Source of the DNA: Rhodospirillaceae bacterium
GTDB taxonomy: Bacteria; Pseudomonadota; Alphaproteobacteria; GCA-2731375
Assembly: GCA_018660265.1 (NCBI GenBank)
Contig: JABJKS010000089.1
Location: 219,976-283,975, forward strand
Length of the DNA stretch: 64,000 nt
Direction: 5' to 3'
The notes beneath the pieces were generated by a model. That model saw only the letters and a list, made by a program, of their open reading frames with translations. It was not told the DNA's origin and did no database searches. Made by a program: the position numbers and the translations under genes. This document shows, piece by piece, positions 31,966-40,029 of the stretch (position 1 is the stretch's first letter; each line of letters begins with the position of its first letter).

Positions 31966-31995
31966 ATAGTAGGCCAATTTTTTTTGGCCTGTCAA
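31966..31995 (-). promoter_or_regulatory. metY promoter with palindromic spacer
   Basis: TTGACA (31995-31990, six of six) and TACTAT (31971-31966) are separated by 18 bases. The spacer contains AGGCCAA and TTGGCCT arms (31971-31990) around six identical bases. The predicted start is at about 31960, the first base of the riboswitch. The symmetric spacer could be a repressor site. Confidence 0.7.
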
Positions 31996-32108
31996 ATTTA
32001 AATTCGAATATATCGATATCTTTATATGATTTGCAGTACTGGCAGTTATTGGATTGCCCCGCGCTTACCGCTATGTTGGGAGCAATTAAGAATTTTGGAT
32101 CGAGTAAG

Positions 32109-32747
32109 ATGACATCGACGGATTTTCCCTACACAGACGCGCTACGCCAACGCTTCACCGACCACCTAACGCGCTTTGAGCGGCAAGTTCATGGCACCCC
32201 TGATGACGGCCTGAAGCATGCTGCCGTGACCATGACGTTGATTGACGATGGCACGGGACAAACCGCCTTTATTCTGACCCGACGCACCCCCCGCCTGTCC
32301 TCTCATGCCGGGCAAAAGGCTCTACCGGGTGGGCGGGTCGATGCGGGGGAGAGCGCCACACAGGCCGGCCTGCGCGAGTTGTCGGAGGAGATTAATCTCC
32401 ACCTTGGCGAAGATGCGGTGCTGGGTCTGTTGGATGATTATCCAACCCGGTCCGGCTATGTCATTACGCCTATGGTGATCTGGGCCGGCAAGGGCGCCAC
32501 CATGTCGCCGAACCCTGACGAAGTAGCCAAGATCATGATCATCCCCCTGGCCGATCTGATCCGTCCGGACTCACCTGAATTCATCACCATTCCCGAAAGC
32601 GACCGCCCGGTCCTGCGTGTTCTGTTTGGTGACGATCAGGTAAATGCGCCAACAGCGGTGGTAATCTATCAGTTCGCCGAGGTGGTGATGGCCGGTCGCG
32701 ACATCCGGGTCGATCATCTGGAACAACCGGTCTTTGCCTGGAAGTAA
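32109..32747 (+). CDS. Nudix hydrolase (CoA pyrophosphatase-like)
   Basis: 212 residues from the ATG at 32109; the frame is open upstream to 32031 without a better start. The Nudix box runs from GGRVDAGESATQAGLRE to LSEEINL, fitting G-X5-E-X7-R-E-X-X-E-E. The preceding SSHAGQKALPGG and the LLDDYPTRSGYVITPMV segment are typical of the CoA pyrophosphatase (NudL-like) group, which hydrolyses CoA and acyl-CoA to 4'-phosphopantetheine and ADP. The CitE-like gene follows by 24 bases, probably in the same transcript. Confidence 0.88.
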   Translation: MTSTDFPYTDALRQRFTDHLTRFERQVHGTPDDGLKHAAVTMTLIDDGTGQTAFILTRRTPRLSSHAGQKALPGGRVDAGESATQAGLRELSEEINLHLGEDAVLGLLDDYPTRSGYVITPMVIWAGKGATMSPNPDEVAKIMIIPLADLIRPDSPEFITIPESDRPVLRVLFGDDQVNAPTAVVIYQFAEVVMAGRDIRVDHLEQPVFAWK

Positions 32748-32771
32748 TGAGAGAAATAGGGAAGTAAGACA

Positions 32772-33638
32772 ATGGCACAAGACATTCGACCACGCCGCAG
32801 CGTCCTCTATATGCCCGGCTCGAACGCGCGGGCGATGGAGAAAGCCAAAACCCTGGCCGCCGACGCCCTGATCCTGGATCTGGAAGACGCCGTCGCGCCG
32901 GACGCCAAGGTGATGGCGCGCGAACAGGTCATAGACGCCGTCAACAACGGCGGTTATGGGCCACGGGAAGTTGTCGTGCGGGTCAATGGTCCTGCCACAC
33001 CATGGCATGCGGATGATTTGGCGGCGGCGGCGGCTTCATCCGCGCAAGCCGTCCTATTGCCCAAGGTAGAGGGTGCCGGGCAAGTCCGCGCCGCAGCGGC
33101 CCAGTTGCCCGACGGCATGGATTTGTGGTGCATGATCGAAACGCCGCTGGCCATATTACATGTCGAGGAGATTGCCGCCGCATCGCCGAAAACCCGCTGT
33201 CTGGTTGTCGGCACGTCGGATCTGGCAACAGACCTGAACGCCCTGCACACGCCCAACCGGGAGCCTTTCACAACGGCCCTGTCCATGTGTCTGCTGGCTG
33301 CGCGGGCCTATGGGCTGGCTGTTCTTGACGGGGTCTATCTGGACCTGAAGAACGATGCCGGATTTGAGGCCGCCTGCCACCAGGGCCGGCAGTTCGGCTT
33401 TGACGGCAAAACACTCATCCATCCCCGCCAGTTGGATGCGGCAAACCGCGTCTTTGCCCCCTCGAATGATGATATCGCCGAAGCCGACATCATCGTCACC
33501 GCCTTTGAACAAGCGCGGGCCGAGGGCAAAGGAGTCGTCGTCGTCAACGGCCAACTGGTGGAAAACCTTCACGTCGCAGCAGCCCGCCGCCTGTTAGCCC
33601 TGGCGGATGCCATCGGTGCGCGGCAGCGGGAAGTATAA
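32772..33638 (+). CDS. CoA ester lyase (HpcH/HpaI, CitE-like)
   Basis: 288 residues. RRSVLYMPGSNARAMEKAKTLAADALILDLEDAVAPD is the classical start with the metal and CoA-binding region. VVRVNG, LPKVEGAGQV, IETPLAILHVEEIAA (metal-binding Glu) and GFDGKTLIHPRQL follow in order. The family includes citrate lyase beta, malyl-CoA, citramalyl-CoA and methylmalyl-CoA lyases; single-gene forms like this usually cleave malyl- or citramalyl-CoA type esters. The adjacent Nudix CoA pyrophosphatase is compatible with CoA-ester turnover. Confidence 0.9.
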   Translation: MAQDIRPRRSVLYMPGSNARAMEKAKTLAADALILDLEDAVAPDAKVMAREQVIDAVNNGGYGPREVVVRVNGPATPWHADDLAAAAASSAQAVLLPKVEGAGQVRAAAAQLPDGMDLWCMIETPLAILHVEEIAAASPKTRCLVVGTSDLATDLNALHTPNREPFTTALSMCLLAARAYGLAVLDGVYLDLKNDAGFEAACHQGRQFGFDGKTLIHPRQLDAANRVFAPSNDDIAEADIIVTAFEQARAEGKGVVVVNGQLVENLHVAAARRLLALADAIGARQREV

Positions 33639-33645
33639 CGTCAGA

Positions 33646-34269
33646 CTATAAAGGCCAATCACCCATGAAGGGTTGTTTCAGGGCGCGCTCCACCAATTCC
33701 AGATGGTCCTGGCCATAGAACATATCGCCATTCACAAAATATGTCGGTGAGCCGAAGACAGATCTATCGATTGCCTCCCTCGTGTTGGCCTTATAGATGG
33801 CCTCAACCTCGTCCGACAGTGCAGCGGCGAGCAACGGCTCCGGATCGACGCCGACACCCTGGGCCAATTTGACCAGGGTATCACGATCAGCAAGGTCGGC
33901 ATCATAGCGCCAATGCCCTTCCAGCATGGCGTGGGCCAAATCACCGATATCCATGCCCTGCTGTAACCCAGCCAGCAACATGCCGTTGGCCATATCGTTA
34001 CTATTGTCATGGTGGGTCGGACGATAGCCCAACACCGGCGCATTACGGTACTCGGACCAGCGGTCAATCTCCCGCTTGAAATAATAATTCATGTGCTTTT
34101 TAGAGCGCCCGGCAAAACCGGCTTCGCCGCTGCCCGCCAGCACAATGCGCAGATCCATGGGTTTATGAATAATTTCAACCCCCGCAGCGTCGGCAATCTG
34201 TTTAAGTCTGGAAGAACCCAAATAGGCGAAGGCGGAATGGGCGGAGTAGAAATATTCTATGCTGGGCAT
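33646..34269 (-). CDS. DsbA-like 2-hydroxychromene-2-carboxylate isomerase family protein
   Basis: 207 residues from an ATG at 34269. The longer frame overlaps the neighbouring gene and has no conserved residues. MPSIEYFYSAHSAFAYLGSSRL has Ser at the position of the DsbA cysteine, as in the NahD/kappa-GST group, and SVFGSPTYFVNGDMFYGQDHLELVE is the cis-proline and C-terminal signature. Members isomerise aromatic intermediates with glutathione or transfer glutathione. It lies beside a CmcJ-like gene and an amidohydrolase gene on the same strand. Confidence 0.87.
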   Translation of the reverse strand: MPSIEYFYSAHSAFAYLGSSRLKQIADAAGVEIIHKPMDLRIVLAGSGEAGFAGRSKKHMNYYFKREIDRWSEYRNAPVLGYRPTHHDNSNDMANGMLLAGLQQGMDIGDLAHAMLEGHWRYDADLADRDTLVKLAQGVGVDPEPLLAAALSDEVEAIYKANTREAIDRSVFGSPTYFVNGDMFYGQDHLELVERALKQPFMGDWPL

Positions 34270-34309
34270 AAAGTCGGAATTCCTTCGGCAAAAAAATTTG
34301 CGCTTTCGT

Positions 34310-35155
34310 TTAGTTTTTGCTCTCAAAAATCGCCAACAGACGGGTTTCCACACTGCGCCGGGGCGGGGCGTCGTCGGCGACACCGGGAACATCGAACGAA
34401 GTGTGGGGGCAATAGATGGCCTGGCCCTGCTGTTGGTTCAACTGCGTGAAGAGCAGAACTTCATCTGTCTGCATCTCTGGGAAATACCAGAATTTATGCT
34501 CAGGGTTATGTACGGGGGCGGCGACCAAACTGTCCCGCCCACGCCCGGTATAAAAGTACCCGATCACATCGGCCATGGGCAGGGATTGCCAGTCGATCAC
34601 AGCGAGGGGGTTATTCACCACCGCATGGTCAAAAGGCTGCCAGGTATTGTACCAGGCATAGGTCCAGTTATCCTGGGCCACAATGCCTTCCCTCTCGAAC
34701 AATTCTTCCGTCAGATCCTCAATACGGGCCATGTTGTAATCGCAATGCACGAAACGGGAATAGCCATCGTTGAAATCGATGGGGGTTTCCGTGCGCACCA
34801 AATGGCTTTTTGCAATGGCGCGGTCGGCCCCTGTGGCCCGGCAGACCAGGGCCTCCATTTCGCCATAATATTTGGCGGCAACCTGAGCATCATCGCGAAA
34901 ATCCGTCACCGCCGTCTGGTTTTTCGCCAAGGTAAAGCCGGAACTTGCCAAATCCAGCTCCCCCGCCGCCAAACGGGGACGGGCATCGTAGACCATGGTA
35001 TCCTGGAACGAGGTATTGGCGCGGCGGGTTTCCCGGCTGCCTATGCGCGGCGTCTCATCCCGGTCCCGCCACTCTGCATTGACGTACCTGACCTTTGCCG
35101 CAGTATTCTGTGCTGGGTTCTGCGCCGCGTTTTCTGCAGTGTTCTGCTGTACCAT
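34310..35155 (-). CDS. CmcJ/NvfI-like oxidoreductase family protein
   Basis: 281 residues. The middle and C-terminal parts contain FVHCDYNMARI, YAWYNTWQPFDHAVVNNPLAVIDW, IGYFYTGRGRDSLVAAPVHNPEHKFWYFPEMQTDEVLLF and YCPHTSFDVPG followed by SVETRLLA. This order matches the CmcJ/NvfI/AsaB family, a 2-oxoglutarate-oxygenase-like fold found in cephamycin, gibberellin-desaturase-like and fungal pathways. The H-X-D and later H/R positions are present. The N-terminus is low in complexity (AENAAQNPAQNTAA). Its start abuts the stop of the amidohydrolase gene, so they form one transcription unit. The substrate is unknown. Confidence 0.82.
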   Translation of the reverse strand: MVQQNTAENAAQNPAQNTAAKVRYVNAEWRDRDETPRIGSRETRRANTSFQDTMVYDARPRLAAGELDLASSGFTLAKNQTAVTDFRDDAQVAAKYYGEMEALVCRATGADRAIAKSHLVRTETPIDFNDGYSRFVHCDYNMARIEDLTEELFEREGIVAQDNWTYAWYNTWQPFDHAVVNNPLAVIDWQSLPMADVIGYFYTGRGRDSLVAAPVHNPEHKFWYFPEMQTDEVLLFTQLNQQQGQAIYCPHTSFDVPGVADDAPPRRSVETRLLAIFESKN

Positions 35156-36889
35156 TTATTCCGCCGCCTCCCCTTGGGCTGCATGCGGCAGGCCGGTGCC
35201 AAAGCGCAATAGCCGGCCCGAAAAAGTATTCGTTTGTTGATCATCCCGGATCGTTACTTCGCCATTGACCAGAACATAGCGATAACCTTTAGCGCGCTGC
35301 ACCCGACGCCATTCGCCCGCCGGCATGTCGTGGACAATCTCGTCCGGCAGCACTTCCAGGTTCTCATAGTCGTAAACAATGATGTCCGCCGGCGCGCCCT
35401 TCTTCAGCACACCACGCCCCTCAAAGCCGCCAAATTGGGCCGGCAATGCGGACAGCCGCCAATGGGCCTCTTCCAATGTGATCATGTTGTTTTCACGCAC
35501 GATCTTCACAATGGTCTCGGTCGGATAACGTCCAGCCGTCAGGAATTTTGTATGGGCCCCGCCGTCAGAGACGCCAAACAACACATACGGATCATCGACA
35601 ATTTCCTTGAGATATTCCAGGCTGCCATTAGGGGGTGCGGCAAAGAAATCCGTCTTCAGACCTTCTTCCACCGCCATATCCAGCATCACGTCCACAGGAT
35701 GCTTGCCGGTTTTTTCCGCCACCAGGGCCAGGGTATGGTCCAGCCATTGCTGGTTCTTTTCCAATTGCGGGCCGACGATGACAATATCGGGTAGAGGGCC
35801 AATAGCCGTACGCGGCATTTTTTCCTTCAGGGCTGCGCGCCGGGCGGGGTCGGCCAGCTTGGCCTTGCGTTCCTCTACCGTGCCCGTGGTGGCCTCACAC
35901 CAGGCGTCGATATCATCGAACAGGTTCCAATTCTCAAACGTGAAGGTAAAGCCGGCATCGGTGGTCAGCCCTTGGCCGACAACGCGAATGCCACGATCCC
36001 GGCAACTGGCCAGCCATTTCAGGGCGGCGCGGTGGATCTCCGGCTTGTGATCAAAGGCCTGGACGATGTTCATGATCATGGGGCGACCGGAAATTTCAGC
36101 CATTTCCTCGTAAAACGCCCGGTCTTTCTCGCTGTCGCCGGAAATCAGCAGCATCTGCATGAAGCCTTCGTTGCGTTGCCGCAAAATTTTGGCGAATTCC
36201 CGGCAGGTGTCATCGTGCATGACATCGGTGGGCATGGGCGTGCCGTCATAATCCCGCTGCACCGCCGCCGGGCCGGAAGGGACCATCCGCTGGGCCGACC
36301 AGCCGCAGGCACCCGCGTCCATGGCCTCGTTAATCAGGCGGCACAGTTCACGATGTTCCGCATCGGTGGGTTTGCGCCCGGCCTTGGCATCTTCCATACC
36401 CAGCACCCAAATAAGGAAGGGCGAGATAGGCACATAGGGCAGAATGTTCATAGCCTTGGGCGCGCGATCAACAGAATCCAGGTATTCGGGAAAAGTGACC
36501 CAGTCCCACGGCATCCCTTCCTGCATGGAGGCCATGGGGATCGCCTCCACCCGTGTCATCGATAGCATGGCACGGTCCCGTTCCTCCTCCCGCACCGGGG
36601 CAAAGCCGAAACCACAGTTGCATATCACAACAGAGGTGATGCCATGCCAGCCCGAAATGGTGCAGTACGGATCCCAGAACAGCTGGGCATCATAATGGGT
36701 GTGCAAATCCACAAAGCCCGGCGCGACGACCAACCCCTCGGCATCTATGACCTCGTCGCCATCCGCGCTATCGATATGCCCAATCTCGGCAATCAAGCCG
36801 TCCTTGATACCGATATCACCGCGAAACCGCGGTAGCCTCGCTCCGTCTATAATCATGCCGTTCTTAATGACGCGGTCGTAGCGGGCCAT
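35156..36889 (-). CDS. N-acyl-D-amino-acid deacylase-type amidohydrolase
   Basis: 577 residues from an ATG at 36889 (the frame is open 21 codons further). The metal motif HTHYDAQ is at residues 63-69 after VVAPGFVDL, and the late GVSDGGAHTKFL holds the catalytic aspartate region. ADIIVYDYENLEV is the typical returning beta-sandwich part. The family includes D-aminoacylases, dihydropyrimidinase relatives and unknown amidohydrolases; this size fits the D-aminoacylase group. It is the first gene of a set with CmcJ-like and DsbA-like genes, so its substrate is probably an acylated intermediate of an unusual compound. Confidence 0.88.
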   Translation of the reverse strand: MARYDRVIKNGMIIDGARLPRFRGDIGIKDGLIAEIGHIDSADGDEVIDAEGLVVAPGFVDLHTHYDAQLFWDPYCTISGWHGITSVVICNCGFGFAPVREEERDRAMLSMTRVEAIPMASMQEGMPWDWVTFPEYLDSVDRAPKAMNILPYVPISPFLIWVLGMEDAKAGRKPTDAEHRELCRLINEAMDAGACGWSAQRMVPSGPAAVQRDYDGTPMPTDVMHDDTCREFAKILRQRNEGFMQMLLISGDSEKDRAFYEEMAEISGRPMIMNIVQAFDHKPEIHRAALKWLASCRDRGIRVVGQGLTTDAGFTFTFENWNLFDDIDAWCEATTGTVEERKAKLADPARRAALKEKMPRTAIGPLPDIVIVGPQLEKNQQWLDHTLALVAEKTGKHPVDVMLDMAVEEGLKTDFFAAPPNGSLEYLKEIVDDPYVLFGVSDGGAHTKFLTAGRYPTETIVKIVRENNMITLEEAHWRLSALPAQFGGFEGRGVLKKGAPADIIVYDYENLEVLPDEIVHDMPAGEWRRVQRAKGYRYVLVNGEVTIRDDQQTNTFSGRLLRFGTGLPHAAQGEAAE

Positions 36890-37034
36890 GATGGCGAACC
36901 TCCCAAAATTTATGCCTAAACAAATGTTCAAATAATCCCCGTGGCCTGTCAAGCGATCAAGGCTATTTGAATCCTGTCTCAGTCTCTGACAAAGTGATGG
37001 TATCTGCGAATTAGGGTAAAGGCGGATCGTCGCA

Positions 37035-38273
37035 ATGGATCTGTTTTATGTATTGTTGATACTCCTCGTCACCACGCGGGCGTTTGGTGAACTGGCGGAG
37101 CGTGTGGGCCAGCCCTCTTTGGTAGGGGAGTTGATTGCCGGCATTACCCTGGGCGCGGGAATAGCGGAATTTCCCGATACCTTTCCCGACCTAATAAATC
37201 TGGCGGAAAACGAAGTCTTCGTCTCGGTCACGGACCTGGGCATGTTCTTTCTGATGTTGTTTGCGGGCTTGGAAATGCAGCCGCATAAGGTCATACAGCA
37301 TTCCGCCGGTGCCCTGGTGGTGGCCATTGGGGGCATGGTCGTTCCTCTGGCCCTTGGCGTAGGCCTGGGCTGGATGTTCCTGCCTCATACGGACAACCGC
37401 GTTGCACAGTGCCTGTTCATTGGCACGGCGTTGGCGATTACGGCGGTACCGGCGACCGTGCGCATATTGATGGACCTGGGCAAATTGGAGACGACCGTGG
37501 GGCAGACCATCGTCTCGGCTGCCGTATTCGACGACATCTTCAGCTTGCTTTTGCTGGCCTGGCTGACCGGCTTGATTGCCGTGGGGGAACCTCCCATCGG
37601 AATAGATATTGCCTTGCTATTAGGAAAGACGGTGCTGTTTTTCGTCGTCACGGGAATTGTCGGCCTTTACCTCTTTCCCTGGGGCGGTAGATTGATGAGG
37701 CACCTGAAGGCACAGGAATTGGAGATATCCGCCATGCTGGTCGGCGCCTTCGCCTTTGCTGTTCTGGCCGAAATGCTGGGCCTGCATTTCATTGTCGGTG
37801 CCTTTGTCGCGGGGCTTTATTTCGGCCGCAAAACCATCAACGCAAAAAGCTACGAGCGGGTGAAAACAACCATGTCGGCCATGACATTTGGCTTTCTGGC
37901 ACCCATATTCTTTGCTTCAATCGGCCTAAGCCTGAACCTGGGCGCGCTGTCGGGCGCACCGCTATTTGTAGGCCTGTTGGTTCTGCTTGCGTTTTTGGGC
38001 AAGGTTGTGGGCGCGGGCGGGGCAGCGCGTCTGTTCGGATTTTCAACCCGGGAATCGGCGACCATCGGTATCGGGATGAGCCCCCGGGGTGCCGTAGAAC
38101 TGGTGATTGCCGGCATTGCCCTAAAAGCTGGACTATTTGAAAACGGGGGCGCGCCTTCGCCAATTGTGGAAAATCTGTTTTCCGCCGTTGTCATCATGGC
38201 CGTGGTTACGACCGTCATCAGCCCGATAATCCTGCAGCGCGCCTTTTCACGTCAGGGCACCGATAACAAATAG
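37035..38273 (+). CDS. Cation:proton antiporter (Kef/CPA2 type)
   Basis: 412 residues with about 12 hydrophobic segments. QPSLVGELIAGITLG, MFFLMLFAGLEM, LAITAVPATVRILMDLG and SAAVFDDIFSLLLLAW (with the ion-binding aspartates) are CPA2 hallmarks, followed by AEMLGLHFIVGAFVAGLYFGRK. GIGMSPRGAVELVIAGIAL is the late conserved block. No RCK/TrkA-N regulatory domain is attached, so it is a short KefB-like form. It probably exchanges K+ or Na+ for H+ in the inner membrane. Confidence 0.88.
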   Translation: MDLFYVLLILLVTTRAFGELAERVGQPSLVGELIAGITLGAGIAEFPDTFPDLINLAENEVFVSVTDLGMFFLMLFAGLEMQPHKVIQHSAGALVVAIGGMVVPLALGVGLGWMFLPHTDNRVAQCLFIGTALAITAVPATVRILMDLGKLETTVGQTIVSAAVFDDIFSLLLLAWLTGLIAVGEPPIGIDIALLLGKTVLFFVVTGIVGLYLFPWGGRLMRHLKAQELEISAMLVGAFAFAVLAEMLGLHFIVGAFVAGLYFGRKTINAKSYERVKTTMSAMTFGFLAPIFFASIGLSLNLGALSGAPLFVGLLVLLAFLGKVVGAGGAARLFGFSTRESATIGIGMSPRGAVELVIAGIALKAGLFENGGAPSPIVENLFSAVVIMAVVTTVISPIILQRAFSRQGTDNK

Positions 38274-38310
38274 ATTACCGGGCTGATTAAAAAATCGTCT
38301 AAATCCCCGC

Positions 38311-39534
38311 TTAATGCGCCGCCTCATTGGCAGTCTTGTTTGGCGCTTCGGGCAGATTGAAGTTGAACATTTTGTTGGCGTTCAGACCCAGTATTTTGGC
38401 CCGGGTATCATCGGAAATGCCGGACATGGTCCGCTCAATCGCCTCGGCCGAATGGGGCCAGGTACCTTCGTGATGGGGATAATCGTTGGCCCAAAGACAA
38501 TTTTTCTCCAAGCCAAATTGTTCTATCAAGGCCAGGCCCACCGGGTCTTCCTGAAACGCTGCCGCGCCATGGGCTTTGTAATAATCGGACGGCAGACCCT
38601 GCAGTTTCGGGCGCACCCAGAAATGATGCTTGCGATAGGCTTCATCCATGGCTTCCAAAGCCCAGGGCACCCAGCCAATACCACATTCGATCAGGGCGAA
38701 TTGCAGCTTGGGAAAGCGCTCCAGCACGCCGGAGGCGCACATATTCGCCAATGGTTCGATAGTTGGCGACAAGGAATGGGAAACATAATTGATCACCGCC
38801 CCGCCCATACCTTTCGAAGCGCGGGGATCCCGGCCCGTGGAAATATGAAAGGTAATCGGCAGACCGGTTTCCTCGATCAAAGCCCACATGGGATCGAACA
38901 TGGGTAGGTTATAGTTTGGATCGTCAACATCATGACTGCCAAAGATCGGCTTGCACGGCATGGTCAGACCACGAAAGCCCATGTTCGCCGTGCGCTCAAT
39001 CTCGGCCATGGTTCCGGGGATATCACCCGTCGCCAGACAGGCCATGGGTGACATGGTGTCGTTATGGGGACCAAAGGTTTCCCAGGCCCAGTCGTTCCAA
39101 ATACGGCACTGGGCCATGGCCAATTCCGGATCAGGGGTGGCCCACATGGCCAGGCCTTTGTTGGGAAAAATTATCTCGGCATCGATGCCGTCACGTTTGT
39201 GATCCCTGGCACGGCCCTCAACGGTATCGCCAGCGCTGTTACGCTCCTGATCCTGGCCGGTCATGGCAGCGATGCGGATTTTGGTGGGTCGATAACCTTC
39301 GACAACGGACCAGCGGTCACCGTTCGCATCAACGCGCTGATGGGGGATGCGGTCCTTGTATTTTGCCTCAATACGCGTGGCCCACAAATCGGCCGGTTCG
39401 TTGGTGTGGGTGTCGGCGGATACCATGAGGTACTTGTTCGGATCATCAGGGCGGGCCGTACGCGGCCAATCCGCCGTACCGGGGGTTTCCATACGCCATT
39501 GATTGGCCTCGTCTACTTGGACTTGTTCGCTCAT
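38311..39534 (-). CDS. Amidohydrolase family protein (ACMSD-like)
   Basis: 407 residues. MVSADTHTNEPADLW has the D-X-H metal motif of the aminocarboxymuconate-semialdehyde decarboxylase-like group. ITFHISTGRDPR and CLWANDYPHHEGTWPHS supply the later metal ligands and catalytic aspartate. Members are metal-dependent decarboxylases or hydrolases of aromatic or unsaturated acids. The next genes upstream on the strand (DUF35 and thiolase-like) suggest a side-chain or ring degradation unit. The gap to the DUF35 gene is 48 bases. Confidence 0.87.
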   Translation of the reverse strand: MSEQVQVDEANQWRMETPGTADWPRTARPDDPNKYLMVSADTHTNEPADLWATRIEAKYKDRIPHQRVDANGDRWSVVEGYRPTKIRIAAMTGQDQERNSAGDTVEGRARDHKRDGIDAEIIFPNKGLAMWATPDPELAMAQCRIWNDWAWETFGPHNDTMSPMACLATGDIPGTMAEIERTANMGFRGLTMPCKPIFGSHDVDDPNYNLPMFDPMWALIEETGLPITFHISTGRDPRASKGMGGAVINYVSHSLSPTIEPLANMCASGVLERFPKLQFALIECGIGWVPWALEAMDEAYRKHHFWVRPKLQGLPSDYYKAHGAAAFQEDPVGLALIEQFGLEKNCLWANDYPHHEGTWPHSAEAIERTMSGISDDTRAKILGLNANKMFNFNLPEAPNKTANEAAH

Positions 39535-39582
39535 GATTTTCTCCCGTCAAAAGTTGTCTCAGGCATCGTCATATTCGCAGTC

Positions 39583-40029
39583 TTAGGCGCCGGCCAATTG
39601 CCATTGCACCAATGTAAAGGGGGTATCGGCATCATCATGGGGCTCAAACACTGCCTCCACCGCCGCGCCGATGATGACTTCCTGGTCGGCGGCCCCCAGT
39701 AAATTACCGATCATGCGAATGTTGTCGCAGCTGGGCAATTCCACCAGCACCACCGTGTAGGGGCCCATGGGCTTTAATGCAGGATGTACCGGGTGCCAGG
39801 GCCGCTCCCAACTATAGATCAGGCCCTTACCCTCAACCTTTTGCCATTGCATGTCGAAGGAATTGCATCGGTGACACATCCATTCCGGACCCCATTGCCA
39901 GCCACCGCAACCGCCGCATTTCTGCACCATCAATTCATTGCGCCGGGTGCCTTCCCAATAGGGGACGTCCAGGCCGTCAGGCGATGGTACGGGTGCCGGC
40001 ATGCCGGCGGGAAGATATGAACCACTCAT
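39583..40029 (-). CDS. DUF35 OB-fold/zinc-ribbon protein
   Basis: 148 residues. The rubredoxin-like zinc ribbon is KCGGCGGWQWGPEWMCHRCNS (four cysteines), followed by an OB-fold ending in VEAVFEPHDD. DUF35 proteins bind acyl-CoA and act as partners of thiolase-fold enzymes, for example ChsH2 with the Ltp2 retro-aldolase in steroid side-chain degradation. The stop region of the thiolase-like gene overlaps this gene by four bases, which fits such a complex. Confidence 0.88.
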   Translation of the reverse strand: MSGSYLPAGMPAPVPSPDGLDVPYWEGTRRNELMVQKCGGCGGWQWGPEWMCHRCNSFDMQWQKVEGKGLIYSWERPWHPVHPALKPMGPYTVVLVELPSCDNIRMIGNLLGAADQEVIIGAAVEAVFEPHDDADTPFTLVQWQLAGA

